From the NCBI GenBank assembly GCA_003344405.1, contig NOWV01000093.1, positions 62,001-126,000 on the forward strand: 64,000 nt of DNA. Reading direction: 5' to 3'. The stretch comes from Trichoplax sp. H2 (taxonomy: Eukaryota > Placozoa > Uniplacotomia > Trichoplacea). Below are positions 34,947 through 48,771 of this stretch, one piece after another. The position numbers were made by a program, and so were the translations under genes. Within the stretch, counting starts at the first letter, position 1. Each line of letters begins with the position of its first letter. A model generated the notes under the pieces. That model was not told where the DNA came from. It ran no database searches and was given only the letters and a program-made list of their open reading frames with translations.

Positions 34947-37900
34947 ATGGCAACATTTCTTCGTCGGCTTGCTGGAGAATTCTCCAATAAACCCCCGATT
35001 GTTTTATTCTCCATTTTTTTATTCACCTTGGCCTTTTCGTTACTGCTTCTTGGATGCGTGATCGATCACAGCGAATTTGCCAATCCTGATTTTAAGGTAA
35101 TGTAGTGATCGCTAATTTTCAATCAATCAAATGATGGCAAACCCAATATCACAACCTTGTTCTCATAGTATCCCTCTTGTCACACTACGAATGGATCATC
35201 CATAGCTACAAGTCACAACGAATCATCATGATATTTCAATGATGACTGAATACTTGAGAATGGGCTTCTTTCGATCCCTTTGACTTGTCCACATTACTGT
35301 ATATAGTGTTGACTGTAGCAGATTAGCATTTGAACGCTTGAAGTTAATTCAGAATGATCATCAATTATCTTCAGGTCCATACTATGTCAAGCAAGCAGTA
35401 TGGAACGAAAAGAATTTAGAATAGGCGTCCAAGTACACATAGCGTTCCGTTTTCTTCCTTTGACAAATCAATTCATTGATCAACATATCGTGGACAATCC
35501 AGTATACGATCAAATAAGAATATCCAACTGGATTACACACGGGGCTATTTTATTATTTTTTATTTTCAATTCATTTTACCGTATTGCAGAACGGCAAACC
35601 TCGCTACTTCTTTGTTGAACATTAAAATTGCTTTAAAATGATCGGTAGGAATGCATGAATCCATTTTTTCTCAAGTCTTAGTGTTAAGTTGTCATAAATT
35701 TGATATTGGAGCCCACTGCTTGCTGTGTTAACCTTCAATCAGCCTGCTCAAGATATTTTTCTCAAAGTCCTTTACTAGTACTACTGCACTGTCGAGTGGA
35801 AAAAAGTTTATGCCTTTTTTTACCCCACCATACAGTACACCATAACGCATACTGTACTGTACCGTACCCTTCCATTTTCTGGCGCTGTGGCCATGGACTG
35901 GACGCATGTTTGGGTGGAAGGATCTTGGCTAGTATGACAATGCAGTTTTAGCAGCGCTCCCATTTCTATTCACAACGGAGTCTATGAATTATTTTCAAAT
36001 TAGAAAATTCTACATAGAGCATAGCCATTCTCCAATTACAGTTATCGCAAGTGATCTGCGAATCATTTCACAGAGCTAAATATAAGGATGGCTATCCCAA
36101 AGTGATTTCAATACAGTAAATGTCTAAAATTCAATGGTGAAATATAAAAGGCTCAACGACTTGTTTTTTATTATTTTATTTTGATTATTGTATTATTACT
36201 ACTGGTATGAGAGCGATTCGGTACTGGCACTGTACAGGACCCACAGAAAATACAAGAGTATCATCGAGCTGTACAACGACGCCATACAGCACACTCGAGT
36301 AGTACAGTAGAGTTTATACAGTTTTCTAAACTTGGAAGATATACAAGGCACACGCAGTTGTACTTTTGCTTTCGACCCGATTTCAATAATTTACAAGCAA
36401 ACGGAAGAGGAATATTTTATCTTCCAATGAATCACAGAGTAGAGCGTATACAAACCTCTTGCCACGCTTTCTACCTGATCTACTTGGTTGTGCCGGTTAT
36501 AAACAGGCTACCATGTTAAAGGTAGACTGTCTACCGTACGAGTAATTAATTCTATCCCACCCTTCCTGAATTAATTCAAAACTCCCCCCCAACTTGGATG
36601 CCCTGGATAGGGGATTAGACCGTAAAGTGTCTGTATAACATACAGTAAGCCTTTCTAACACTTGCAAGCCCTAACCATACAGCTCCTATCATAGCTATTC
36701 TCTGTCCTAGGTAGTACAAATGTTAGCACGTTGGAAATATTCGTCAAAGCTATAGTACAAGCGCAATTCACAATAATTAAAGTCTGTTTATACAGACTAC
36801 AGGTACTAGTATCAAGTAAAGTATAGTATGCGGCGGTCATCTAGTTTTGACAGAACGTGGTCTCGACGTACCTGCATACAGTATCGATGGATGTATTTTA
36901 AAAGATAACTTTTTTTGTTTATAGTATATTGATTTTGATATTATCGTTTAATTATTTTAGAACTGGAATGAAATAATCCACAAATTAAGCCATCAGAAGT
37001 TGGACCTAACGACAGATCGAGTCGATGGACTTATTGTTCCCAATAATGTCGTGATCAATAAAACGAACGTCCCCGCTGTTAATGTTTCTCTCCCTTTAAC
37101 CTTCACCGTTAGAAATTGTTGTCGTAGCTTTGGCTTGCGACATTTCCAGCATAAAGCCGTCAAAACTATCTTGCCCATGTCGATACTGGATAATAGATTA
37201 TTTAGTAAGCCAATCTTTTTCTATGCCTGTCAGTTATCTTTTTTAGTCAAGGTTGAATTGTTACCAATTGATATCACTAATTTCTTGCATTCACTTATAA
37301 AGTACAGTATATGATGATACAGTGAATCTGTTACTATTGCCGTTAAAATGCTAATAGGCGGCGATATAAAACTCTCTTCCTTTTTATTAGGTGAATTTCC
37401 ATCGCTAAATTTTACTGTAACTCTCTTCCTCGGTGACATAAATAAAAATCTTTCAGGTTGGTATTAAGAAATAACTGAATACTCCTAATCATACATCTTG
37501 ATGTTGAGCACTGATAGCAAAATGGATGATAAGTAGGCAATTATTTTATAATAGTTGTCACATGCCATGATCTTATTAGCAAATTACACGAGATTATGCG
37601 TGCCTGTATTGTGGTTATTGCTAATTTGCGATCAATATATGGCATTGGGTGTATCAACAGCGAAATTGATCTCTAGAATAAAATTGTCGCAAGTCTATCT
37701 GCTAACATTGAATAGAATTAAAATATTCGGCTTTACATTTTGTATCCTGTTTTAGTTTCGCTGTACTGTACATCACTTTACCGTTTACAATAATGGATTT
37801 AAATTTTCGACTCTGTAGTCGCGATGCAAACTACCTGAGATCATCATCACGATACGGCACCCATTTTGTTGATCGACAAACCGATTGTAATCTATTGTCT

Positions 37901-38879
37901 TACTTAGCAGACTGAGAGATTTATCGATAATAATTCTGAACTCCTGACACGTCAACATGTACAATATCAAGTTTATATTGGAGTTATTGGATGTTTCGGT
38001 AATAGTTGGAATAATATCTACCTTGAAATTTTTTTTTCAGATGGCAACGGAGCAGAGTTCAAGTCTTGCGCAGTATTGACAGTGCCTGAAACTTGGCTAT
38101 CTTCTAGCAGGTCGGAATTTGTCTTTCATTAAGAGTAACTAATCATCAGACTTATGCTTAATTTCGGTGTATGATTAAAAATTACTCGGACTTCGCTTCT
38201 AACTATTGTAGCCAATAATCTATTCATATAACTACTACTAGTTTATTTCTACTTCACTTGTAGCTTCCTAATTAGCCTTTCATAATCTGTATTTGCGATA
38301 TTATATGTAATCTTATGTATACTTAATTTTTAAATTGATTAAACTGCTCAATACGGGATTTACCTTTTTTTATCTAACAGATCGTATTATGACTCGACAT
38401 TTTGTCGTGTATTTCCAACAAACTACTCCATATTTGCGATACCAGATTCTTCATTAGATTGCAAGCATAACTGTACGGAATATTATACATTTATTGGCAA
38501 TATTAATCATCACTACGATGAGCATTTGACTGTCTGGATTTCAAAAGTACGTTATCTTGCTATCAATCTGCAGTTTTGACATCTTAGAGTATTTCTTGTT
38601 ATTGTTAGTAAATTGGCACTATGTTACGTAATCTATTTAGGGTAATTGTCGTTTTATTCGCCATTTCATTTCATATTTGTCTTTTACTCCTCAAAATTAC
38701 AGGAAGCTCGAAATGTGATATTCATACGTTTGCAGTATTGTAGTTACGTTGCCCTGGTTGTAGTATTAGGTTTCATCATCCTCGCTGGATCCTTTGGTAG
38801 GCCAAAAGCCAAAGTTTTGCTATCATCTTCTTTTACTGAAGCTATCGACAGTGATGAGGATGGAATTCAAAGTTATTAA
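34947..38879 (+). CDS. TMEM248: TMEM248/TMEM219-family membrane protein
   Basis: Two-pass membrane protein of unknown biochemical role. Six exons: 34947-35096, 36961-37204, 37391-37456, 38041-38110, 38381-38546, 38703-38879; phases agree, 290 residues (human about 314). TM1 lies at about 17-40 (PPIVLFSIFLFTLAFSLLLL), preceded by KPP as in the family. The lumenal part has several N-glycosylation sites (NKT, NVS, NFT, NYS, NCT) and conserved cysteines (FKSCAVLTVPETW, STFCRVFP, LDCKHNCTEYY). The second TM helix (SYVALVVVLGFIILAG) is followed by GRPKAK and an acidic tail. The start is the first ATG in frame. Intron 1 (1.9 kb) holds only an unrecognised ORF. Transcribed towards VPS33A (convergent). 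Confidence 0.85.
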
Positions 38880-40232
38880 ATTTTTAAAGTTAAAAATTAA
38901 TAACTGCTTCACGAAGATGCTATATATTTACATGTGATATTACCAGTTTTCATGAATATATACTTGGGACTGTAAATACAAGTATATCTGTTCAAAAATT
39001 TTAAAGGTAATGTTAGATGTTATTGAAATTTGGGATACTGTAAAGCGAGTGAATTTAATTTAACCTTGCAACGATTAGTAAGTGCGTCAGTGCCTACTAT
39101 ATTATATTTCTGTACTGGGTAAAGCCTTGTAAATCAAATTAAATTATGTTATAATTATGCAGCGCTTTTACTGCACAATATAATGTACAATGTACAATCA
39201 CAAGAATATAAGCACTGGAAGATATTTTATTTCTATAAACGGCGCAGCGTCTGGAATGCTTGCCCGGTTCGAAAGTTTGGCGCACTTCATTCTGTAGTCA
39301 ACTAGGCATTGTACTGTACTTTACTATGCCAAGACACAATGATGTGTATGCACTGGGTAGGATACAAAAAGTCAACTTTCACATTGTAACTAGATTCTAT
39401 ATCATGCAATAATACGTACTTACGTTATGTACGGATTATCTAATTTTATTATTGGCTGTGAGTTTTTTATAGTAAAACAAATTAACTGATACATGTACGT
39501 GGTACAATGCAATATTTCCCATACAGTAAACATTGGAAAAAATGAATTTATTTGTATATATAACTGCATAAGAATATTCTAACACAAAATTATAATTAGT
39601 GTAGAACAGTTCTTCTTGCTTAGAAAAGTAAACATGTTTGTTAAAATTACTTAACAATAAACTTGTACTGTCACAATGAAAAGATGGATATGTGATGACT
39701 GACGATACTTTACAGCAAGTTTTATAATCTGAAAGGAGGTGCATGGTATTTCTGAAACGAAATAACGCCCAAGTCGAGATTTCATGACGTAAATGTTATA
39801 GAAAAAGCAACTCATTCTCACAGACACCAAACTAGGCTTCAAGACTAATCATAATTAATCAATTATCAAACCTCTTGTTGATTAGATCAGAAAATTTTTA
39901 TTTCCTTTAAAGTTGTACTGTATTTTGCTAAATATAATTTTATACTATTCAATAATACAACTTTTTTAGCGAGTTGAAACAGGGGAGTTATCACCTGTAG
40001 GATTATGTCAATTGTGACTAAATTGAACTCAGTAAGTTTTTCATATATGTCATACATTTAGTGACTTAAAATTTGGAAATGATGAGATGTAGTAACTTGA
40101 CAATGTCAATAATTTACTATTTCATAAAAAATTTATGTTGCAAAATATATGTTATACATTACATCATATAATTACGGTCAATTTCCTCTAAAAGGAATTT
40201 TCAAAATGCTGTACATTCAATTCAATACAAGT
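38880..40232. other. Intergenic DNA between convergent TMEM248-like gene and VPS33A
   Basis: About 1.35 kb with the two 3' ends. No gene is supported. Confidence 0.55.
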
Positions 40233-43200
40233 CTAGTTAGATTTTGCTGCAGCCTTAGACATATCGTCTATTAGTGTTTCCAATAAGCTAGTTCCGTTTA
40301 GAAGTTTGGTAGTCGCGATAATGAAATCGTTGCCTAATTGATAAAATAAAAAAATATTGGTATTCACAATCGACGTTTTACTACATTTATAGACAAAAGA
40401 CATATTCTTTTGCATCAAATCATAGCGTATGAGACGATAGGTATAAATTATTCTCGCTAATTAAATTCAATACAGCGCTAGTTGCATGCAATAATAAAAT
40501 TTAAAATTTAAAGATACCGATAGTAGTAGTAATAGTTATTTAAACATAGTTACACTAGCATTTAGCGGTCTCGTAGCGGTAGCTGTATCGATTCCAAGTT
40601 ATTTATATATTACCTTCCTCTTGCTTTGACAAAAATCGCAATGCCGCAATTTCTGCATAAGTGCATCCTCCAATAAAAAACACTAAAGTGGTATCATTTT
40701 TCTCCATACCTTCGATCATAAACAATACAATTTATCAACAAATTCCAATACAGTAACATGCAATGAAATCATCATTTATAGTATTACTAAATTTGCAAGA
40801 ATTAATGAACCTTTATCTGACAAACCACCAGGAATTTGCTGAGCAATTTCGCTGAATTCTCCAGGAATAGTTTTAAGGACCTAATAGATCAACACATAGC
40901 TAAGTACTACGAATGTACAAAAAGGTTGGAAAGCTCCTATAGCCTGATAAATTATGTAATCGTGGCAAGTTATTTACCTCTTCTACTCCTTTCCAAGACT
41001 GTTTATCCTCAGTAAAATATTGAGCAAGCCTCACAGATAGAGGGGCATATCCAGAATAGGCAAATGAAATATCAGTCGGTTGCTACAATCACGTGAAGAA
41101 TAATATCAGTAGAAAAAAGCTAAATAAGGTAACCATTAAGTTTAATCCATGCAACTAACTTGTTCGTTTATGTCATCGACTAACAGTCGCAACGCCTTAC
41201 GAATGGAAGAAAAAATTTTCGGTTGCTGAGTTGTAAGTAAACCAACTTTTTCCAAATTAATAAGTGTGGGTAGGTACTCATAGCCGTAAGCCTATTGTGA
41301 AAGGAATGTCCAATACTAAATATTAATATTCACTAAGCGCCAAGTAACCGATTTATTCGTCGTTATGAACAAAGCTCTTACAAGTCTTTAAAATAACAAA
41401 CCTGTAAGATTTCTTTACAATAAAACTCGAACAGTTTGGGCTTTAGTCCATTACTTACAAGAGATTGTAAGCAAATCAAACGTAAGACCTTTCAATTAAA
41501 ATTAAAATTTACAATAAATTGTCAATAGCTAATAATATAATTTGAGAAAATAAAATACTCGGGGATAAATAAGGGATGTTGAACTTAAAGACTAACCTTT
41601 GTAATTGGCTGACCAGTCGCTAAAAGTTCTTCAATATACATGTTTATTTTATCAATATCGACAGTAGCAATCATTTCTAGAAATAAATAATTGAATATCA
41701 AATCACTGTACATGACACAGAATCAGAATTTGAAATGAATATTACCTTGTTCAAATTGTAACTTGTCTCGAAATGCTGAATCATCAGTGATTTTTTTTAA
41801 CATTTCTGCAATTGTGGTATCTAAATGAAATAGAATTTTCTAAGGCATCGGTTTCGCTTTCAACAAAACTCGAAGTGAGTTATAAAGGCAATTATGTTGT
41901 ACGTACGATTGGCTAATGACTTTTTAGCCGCTTGAATCGAAGGCAGTTTAGTCACAAATTGTTTAATTTGGTTAACACTTACTGCATCATGTCGTTCCTA
42001 GGAGTAAAAACACATCCATTTACTTTTCACGCAAGTTAAATAAGGTCAAATGGATTTGCTTACGGCATAAGCTGCGCTAATCTTTTTGGCCTGCCTACTC
42101 AATATTGGCGGCACTGCTTGAAAGTTTAAATCGCGAATTTCAGCGTATAGATTATCTCCAGAATTAAGCCTCACGGTTTGACGAATTGCTGCTGATTGAG
42201 TATCTTCCTCAGGATTAGCAGAACCATGATCCCGTTGTTTCAGTAATTCTCCAGGAAATTTTGCTTTAAAGAAGATTAAATTATTTACTTACATTATGAA
42301 CTTTAGATATTTCAATTTAAAGAGAAATCGTAGAAGTCGATTACAGTAGATACGTACTACACTTTAATCCAACATGCTCATCAATCAATCCTTCATATGT
42401 TAACTGCGATAATACTGGTGTAATAAGATCTACTGTTCGATCAATCAAAATTAGTCGACTGATTTGAGATTTTGTTTGATCATCTGGTCCACTTGTTTCT
42501 TTTCTCATTCGAACAATCATATTTGCTACACGCTATTAATATTCGCAATGCAATGTTACACAAGAGCAATGAAAGACATATTAGACTATTAATTGGATGC
42601 ACTTTGAAAAGCGATTAGCTACAGAGTTCGAAATGGTCAAAATAGCTAATACTATAATTACAGCATACTTACTTTTCCGCAGTTACCCTTATAAATTATT
42701 TTAGGGATTGTACCGAAAATTGTTTGTAAGATCATCAGCGATCTCGCCACATAATATAAAGATGAATAATCCTCCTCCAAATGACACTCACGGAAGGCTA
42801 ATTCCAACTCAAGAGACATTAAATCGTAATCAAATAGCAGAAGGAGTAAATTGAATTCTCCGATGACCTCGAAGTCTGCAAAAACTTCTAGCTCCTGTGA
42901 TTTGATGTAAAAATAGGACAGAACGGGGACAATAAATATATAATCGGCAGCTTTACCTAGGTTCATTAATATACTCGTATGTAGCTGAGATAAATTAGGA
43001 GGAGGCAATGTGGACCTTAATTTAACAATATGAAATACTCGTGTATTGAAATAGTTTCACGAGCGTGCCATCGTATACAAAGTAGTGCAGCAACTATTTT
43101 GGTAAGCCTAACTTAAGGGACAAATCGCCAATAGATATTGCACAATTATTATACAGGCGATTCCTCAGACTAATCAATTATTTTTAATTGCTCTCATGTA

Positions 43201-44485
43201 TTAATATAATCTAAATCAGAGAATCAAATGAATGATTCTAGTTATAATTGTGCATTTGCTAATACATTATAGAAAGTTTAAATGCATGAGTACCTTTAAT
43301 TTATCTTCACATAACAAACTCTTTCTCGGAACAAAAAACAGGCTAAATTTGACATCGTACTTAGTTCTTGATTTCTTCATCTCACTTTAGGTAAAGTGGA
43401 AAATAAAGATTATACGAGTAATGAAAAATTAAGAAATTTTAATTGATAGCATTTACTTACCTAGCAACATTTTCAGCAACCCACTTCATTAAGGATAACT
43501 TGGGTCGAGTGAAAAAGATAATATTTTGTTGATCATGAGGTGGCAAACGTCCAGGCGCCAAAGGGAACATTTTGCGCACTTCTAATTCCTAATTTAGAGA
43601 TATACTTGATTCAGAAGCTTTGTTTAAATCCCTATTTTTACACGTAAGACCTTTCCTATCAATAACATTTGAATCGGAATAAAGAGATCCTAAACTGATC
43701 GCTTTTAGGCTAGTGTCGCGAGTGCATGCAAAAATGGTATAGCAAAGAATTTAGTATGAACTATACTGACCACATTACAGTACAAGCTTTTGCTGATTAC
43801 TATGACAATTTTGTACTCGTTTTGTGGCTATCGATCGTGCTTTTTACGCTTCTACATTTAGCAACAAAGTAGATCAAATCTTTTACTAGTATTGAAGTAT
43901 GTTTTAGCACATGAGAACATAGCATTATCTAGGAATTGCATAGCAAACCTGTAATAGTGAAAATTCGGCAACCAAATCTAGTGGATCAAAGAGATATTCA
44001 TCCCAGACAACTGTCTATTAATACCATAATATAAAGTTGGTCAGTAGAATTGACAACTTGCATACCTAGTCACAATATGTAAGACTATCCTTCATTTTGA
44101 AAGGTCAATAGTATTATAGTCCATTCTCTTAACAAACATCATTGGCTATATGAACTACAGATACGCTACTCCTTGTACATGTAGGTTATCATTCATTCAT
44201 GATCAGTCAATATACATTAGCATGGTACAGTATATCAAAGAAGACATTGAAAACACCAGTCAATTATGATGACCTACTTCAGAAGCAACACCTAACCAAT
44301 TTCGACGTGAAATACAGTAGCACAATCGACGCTTGCTAACAAGAATTACTTTGCTACTACTATACCTTTGAACCAGGACATTGCCTTAAGCATTCGCTTA
44401 ACTCTCTACGAGAAGCATCTCGTACAATGCCTAGATTTACTCTTCCGCTGGTACTTAGATGTGCGAATGAAGAATTAGTAGCCAT
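40233..44485 (-). CDS. VPS33A: VPS33A, Sec1/Munc18 subunit of HOPS/CORVET
   Basis: SNARE-binding SM protein of the tethering complexes that drive endosome-lysosome fusion. Sixteen exons in transcript order: 44366-44485, 43949-44014, 43461-43588, 43294-43366, 42673-42894, 42361-42532, 42064-42263, 41907-41997, 41746-41820, 41597-41676, 41402-41488, 41160-41291, 40978-41082, 40811-40880, 40614-40709, 40233-40333; all phases agree, 605 residues (human 596). Matching blocks include [135 protein letters not shown] and [11 protein letters not shown]. The C terminus ([11 protein letters not shown]) differs from the human EKPF end. The exon-4 acceptor (43366) lacks a pyrimidine tract but keeps the frame. 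VPS33A is favoured over VPS33B by the C-terminal match. Confidence 0.95.
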
Positions 44486-45669
44486 GATTATCCGTCAAGA
44501 ATAATATCTCTATTAATCAACAGGACTTGCTAGTCTTTGGATAATGATCCTTGGTGTTTTGTTGGCAATCTTCAAGTTATCCCTTTCTTGGACCATCCTT
44601 TAGCTTAGCGTACTGTACCGTGCTGTACTGTACCGTACGTGCGGTTCACTACAGTGCCGACTGCGTATAGTACTGTAAGGTACAGTGCATAGTACTTACT
44701 CTACAGTGCTGTGTATTGTAACCTGTTTCTTCAATACTGTACACCGTAACTGTAGTAAGAAAACGCTCCAAAATATCTCACAAGTCCATGATAAAAACCA
44801 TGCGTTTGCGATCCATTTCCTACAAATTGATGCAAAAATCGCCATATTGAATGCAAGGGATCGCGTTGTACTGTACACAGCAGTACAAACACATATTTTT
44901 CTCTTTTCTGCTACTGCACTGTACTTTTCTCTGTAAATCTGTGACAATTTGAATCTGTCTATTAGTACTCCTACTGTAGATCGAAGCTGTCTCTTGAATA
45001 CGTCACAAGTTAGAACCATTAGACTGGACACTGGACAGTGGACGCTGGATTCGGATGGTCGGACATTTCGACGTCATATTCCGGGCATTGCAGTGTAAAT
45101 ATGATGTCATTCATGAAGCGGATGCTCGATCCTGTAAGTTGCTTATTCTGCTAAATTAGGTAATACTATATTGAAATCTATTTTACCAAGTTTTGCTTAA
45201 AAGCAGTTGCTGTATACTATGTCTAAAATGTTTCTGAATGAGTAGAAGTGATTAAGAAAAATAGATACAGAAGATCCATATTAAGTTTAATATACGCGTA
45301 TATGTCATATATACTCGTGTTAATAACTCATTCTTCGATATTTTGGCCGTATTTGTACATCTAGTAGCACCTGCTGTACGGCCCTGCCAAGAGCATGCCT
45401 TCTCTCTCTCTTCAATTCTTTGCTGAAAATATTGAACTGCTGTACAGTGTACAGCAGTTCCATTTATCAATAAGTCTTAGTGAGGAAAAACGCTTTACTG
45501 TCTGAAAATTAAATTGCATTAATGTTTATTGTGGTACTCTTCTACGTTACTGCAATTCAAACAAGAAAATATTCTAGCTAAAAATGAGTCTAAAATGTCG
45601 GATTATAACAGCGGCAATAGAATACATAAAGCATCATAAATCGTAGTAACAACGGTATGGGCAAATAGT

Positions 45670-45852
45670 CAATTACTCGGGATTTTGGGTAATAATACAC
45701 TCGAGTACAGTCATTAACAATTTATCAAATATGGTATATAAATTACTATAGAACGGCTTGGGTCCACAATTCAATTCTTCGGGATTTGGGGGTAGTAATG
45801 CACCCGAGTACAATCACTAACAATTTACCAAATGTGGTATAAATTACTATAT
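45670..45852. repeat. Diverged tandem duplication, about 80 bases twice
   Basis: The copies at 45670-45750 and 45773-45852 share tcgggatttgggtaataatg-like starts, the block gagtacagtca(t/c)taacaattta and the end aaattactata. Confidence 0.85.
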
Positions 45853-46171
45853 AAGCACGATGACGACAATTGTAAAAGTATTATTTCAAGTTGAAAGTAA
45901 ACTTGTGACACTACTGACTTTTTAATGATATTTAATTTTCTATATTCTAGTGGCTTACCATACCATGTAAAGCAACTAATTTAACTAATAGCGATTAAAC
46001 ATTAGTAGCGGAGTCTTCAGGTCTATCTAGAAAGAATGCAGTAGAATTTCATGATAAATCTTGCCGATAAGTTAATTATGCTATATAGCATTATTACACG
46101 CGTCAAAAGAAAGATTTAAACTGGTATTCTATTAAATATAACTTCTTACTATCAACCTAGCATGAAGACAC

Positions 46172-46177
46172 TTTATT
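46172..46177 (-). terminator. AATAAA polyadenylation signal of the TRAF gene
   Basis: AATAAA on the minus strand, about 113 bases past the TRAF stop codon. Confidence 0.45.
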
Positions 46178-46289
46178 AACATCGAAAGTAAGCTTAATTG
46201 AAGCACCGAATAATCAGATTTAACGTCGTAAATTCTTTCTCATTATCAAGTCACTACAAAATATTTTTAAAAGAATAGCAGGTACTTTG

Positions 46290-48771
46290 TTAGTGAGAGA
46301 TATTACGTTGTAAAACAATTTTTACGTAAAATGTGTCGTCTTTGATATATCGCCGATCTTGTAATACTTTATGAGATACAAATGTTGAACTACCAAAACT
46401 TAAATTAGCGTCGTTTTCTGGTCTAGAAAAGAATTTAGCATTCGCTGCAGTGTATTCAGGTATAATGCTATAAGAAATGTTTTCCCTGTCTGATACATTA
46501 TCGCTTTGATCAACAAGTTCAAAAGTTGTCTTGTGTTCATATGGCCAAGACAAAACTCCATCATATTCACCCTTAAGTAAATGAACAAAGATAGATACAT
46601 GCGTCGATTTACCATTGCCATCACCATTTGGATACATTAATGCGCATAATTTATAGCCATGTCGGTGGCTATAGAAAGGATCGCTTATTAAGATAGAGTG
46701 ACTTTTCGAATGTCGAGCATTATCCAACTTCTGGCTGAATTTATTAATTCTCCAAACATAGCTAGTATCCATTGATTTCTTTAATTCCATTATCTTTTTA
46801 CATTGTTCTGCGATTATTTCATGCTGTTGAGCAACTTTATCTCTTTGCCTATCTAATAAGGATTTTAATAGTATCAGATGATTAATCGCATCTTTACGAA
46901 AATGTTTTTTCATGCTTCCTCTTTCAGCCTTGAATATGATATAGGGATAATTAAAGGTTTTAAATGTTACATAAGTCGCATATTTTGTTTCGATTAATAG
47001 TAAATAGTGAATATTACTTTTTACTTTGAAAAAGAAGATTAAAATTCTAATTAAATTATTGCATAATCGCAAAAGTTCTGTCGTACCCTATAATTACAGC
47101 CATCTTTCTGAAACGGGCAATCAACAATGACATACTGGCATTGCGAGTCAATATGTTCTTGCAACTAAGGAACGGCCAAGTTAGTAAAAATACACCATAA
47201 CTAGATGGACTATCATAAAGTTATACCTTTCCACGAGGTACTTCATCGCATTCATGATCGATGGGACACTGGACAGGAAATTCATCGCATTGATCCCAGT
47301 GAGACTACATTTTATTCCGTGATTACAACAATATCGTCTACGATTAATCCTTATGCAATCTCGTATCTGCGAAATAATACACGCATTAAACCTATCCATA
47401 TTGAAATATATGTAAATTACTTCCATATTCCTTGCTTCTATTCTGTTTTCGCAAAATTGGCATCGGATGATTCTATATTGACAATGATTTTGTACGTGAT
47501 CATCCAAGCTGCAATCATTGATTCTCTCGCCACAGTTGTGGGGACATTGGATACTTTGAAATTTGCATTCGTCAGATAAATGCCTCTTTTAGATAAGTAA
47601 CAGGAAACAGATTAATACTTATAAAAGTCGACTTTTGCCATATTGTAAAGAAATGATAAGGTACTTTAGATAAGTAATCAATCAATCGTGATCAAGATGA
47701 ATCTCTAAACTGGAATCGAGACTGATTGGTATCACTTGATAACTGAATGTTAAAGTCTGGCATTGTAAGGTGGTAATATGATACCGAAGTTACCTGAAAT
47801 TGATTATAAGTGCCCTGCCACACACAACCTATATTCCTGTTTGCACACTGTACTTGTAGCTTTGCTATTCGTTGTTGTAATTCCGTATCAACTTCACACT
47901 ATCAGTTTCATATATTTCATACATGGTATGACCAATACGATAGAAAAGAATAAAAGACCTTGTTACATTAATATTAAATAAATATGATTAATTTAATCTA
48001 CACTTAAGCAAGTAATAACGAAATTAAATTTATAGCGATAGTTTTCTAACTTCCTCTTCCACAATGTTTATTCCATCGACAGGACACGGTTGGCGATCTC
48101 TGTTTATTAAACAATTTTCTATGAGATAACATGAAAAACTATCGTAATAACTTATGCTCATGTCTGAAATAAACTTACTGCATAGGCCATTAGTATCATT
48201 TATCAGGGACTTCTCGATTTTTTACGTGTGGTAAAAATTGAGAAGTCCCTGTACTTATCATTAAAACTGACACCATATAGCGCTCAAAATCAATATTTTT
48301 TAATGTTTATTACATTTCTTTAAACAATAAAAATTAGCGAATCGCTTGGAGACTAAATACAAAATTGATACTCCCTCAGGTATAAAATCATCAAGTTTCA
48401 TTGGATGTCGTGTAGCACTACGGCTGGAAGGCTCATTAATGCATATAGTATAAAAATTGTAATTTCAGAAGAAAGTAAAATTTTGGATAGGTTTATATAC
48501 AATTTGTTCTATACTATAATTAAAATAATTACAATAAAGAATTGAAAGAATACTACTGTATAAATTAAGGGTAAGTATTTGAAACCTAATAATTACATAC
48601 GCATATGTCACAGTCTCATGGTAATAATTACCTAAGAAGTTGTTGCAAACAGCTTTTACAGGAACTGTGATCACAAGATGAAAACAGGAATGGCTCAGTC
48701 ATAACTTCATTGCAAACGGGACAAATATAGACTTTCTTCAGTTTGTTAACGAAATACGGACGACATTCCAT
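46290..48771 (-). CDS. TRAF-family adaptor (RING, TRAF zinc fingers, MATH), TRAF4/6-like
   Basis: Cytoplasmic signalling adaptor and probable E3 ubiquitin ligase that links receptors to NF-kB/JNK-type pathways. Seven exons in transcript order: 48632-48771, 48051-48099, 47794-47898, 47421-47585, 47227-47304, 47087-47164, 46290-46928; phases agree, 417 residues. The RING is Cys17, Cys20, Cys33, His35, Cys38, Cys41, Cys52 and Asp55 (CPVD, as in TRAF6). TRAF zinc fingers follow at about 75-200 (VQCANRNIGCVWQG, IQCPHNCGERI, HCQYRIIRCQFC, VQCPIDHECDEV, QCQYVIVDCPF). A short coiled coil covers about 216-257. The MATH domain (about 260-415) has YVWRINKFS, GYKLCALMYPNGDG, GEYDGVLSWPY, FELVDQS and IKDDTFYVKI. 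The start is the first ATG before the RING. The exon-2 acceptor at 48099 was chosen because it alone keeps phase and gives CPVD spacing. Which vertebrate TRAF it pairs with is open. Confidence 0.93.
48204..48251. repeat. Fold-back hairpin with CAGGGACTTCT ends, in TRAF intron 1
   Basis: The arm CAGGGACTTCTCGATTTTTT is followed after a few bases by its near-perfect reverse complement, AAAAATTGAGAAGTCCCTG. The 11-base end is identical to that of the hairpin at 4850. Confidence 0.8.

Larger units (their letters stand above)
44486..46289. other. Intergenic DNA between VPS33A start and TRAF 3' end
   Basis: About 1.8 kb. GTAC runs at about 44605-44710 and about 44870, and a diverged tandem duplication at 45670-45852. 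ORFs here lie in or near the repeats. A reversed AATAAA (tttatt at 46172-46177) is a likely polyadenylation signal of the TRAF gene. Confidence 0.55.

Noticed and set aside
34397-34990. ORFs in the tandem arrays before the TMEM248-like start
   Set aside because: Low-complexity translations of GTAC and decamer repeats; the 98-residue one at 34809 is only the real exon 1 extended upstream from a non-ATG codon.
35400-35618. ATG-led 72-residue ORF in intron 1 of the TMEM248-like gene
   Set aside because: No splice partner in phase, no family match, and the surrounding exons join without it.
39436-39842. Two overlapping minus-strand ORFs downstream of the TMEM248-like gene
   Set aside because: No start in context, no family match and no splice partners; likely chance frames in AT-rich DNA.
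48060-48117. Upstream acceptor for TRAF exon 2 (catag|AAAATTG)
   Set aside because: Wrong phase with exon 1; the acceptor at 48099 keeps frame and the RING spacing.
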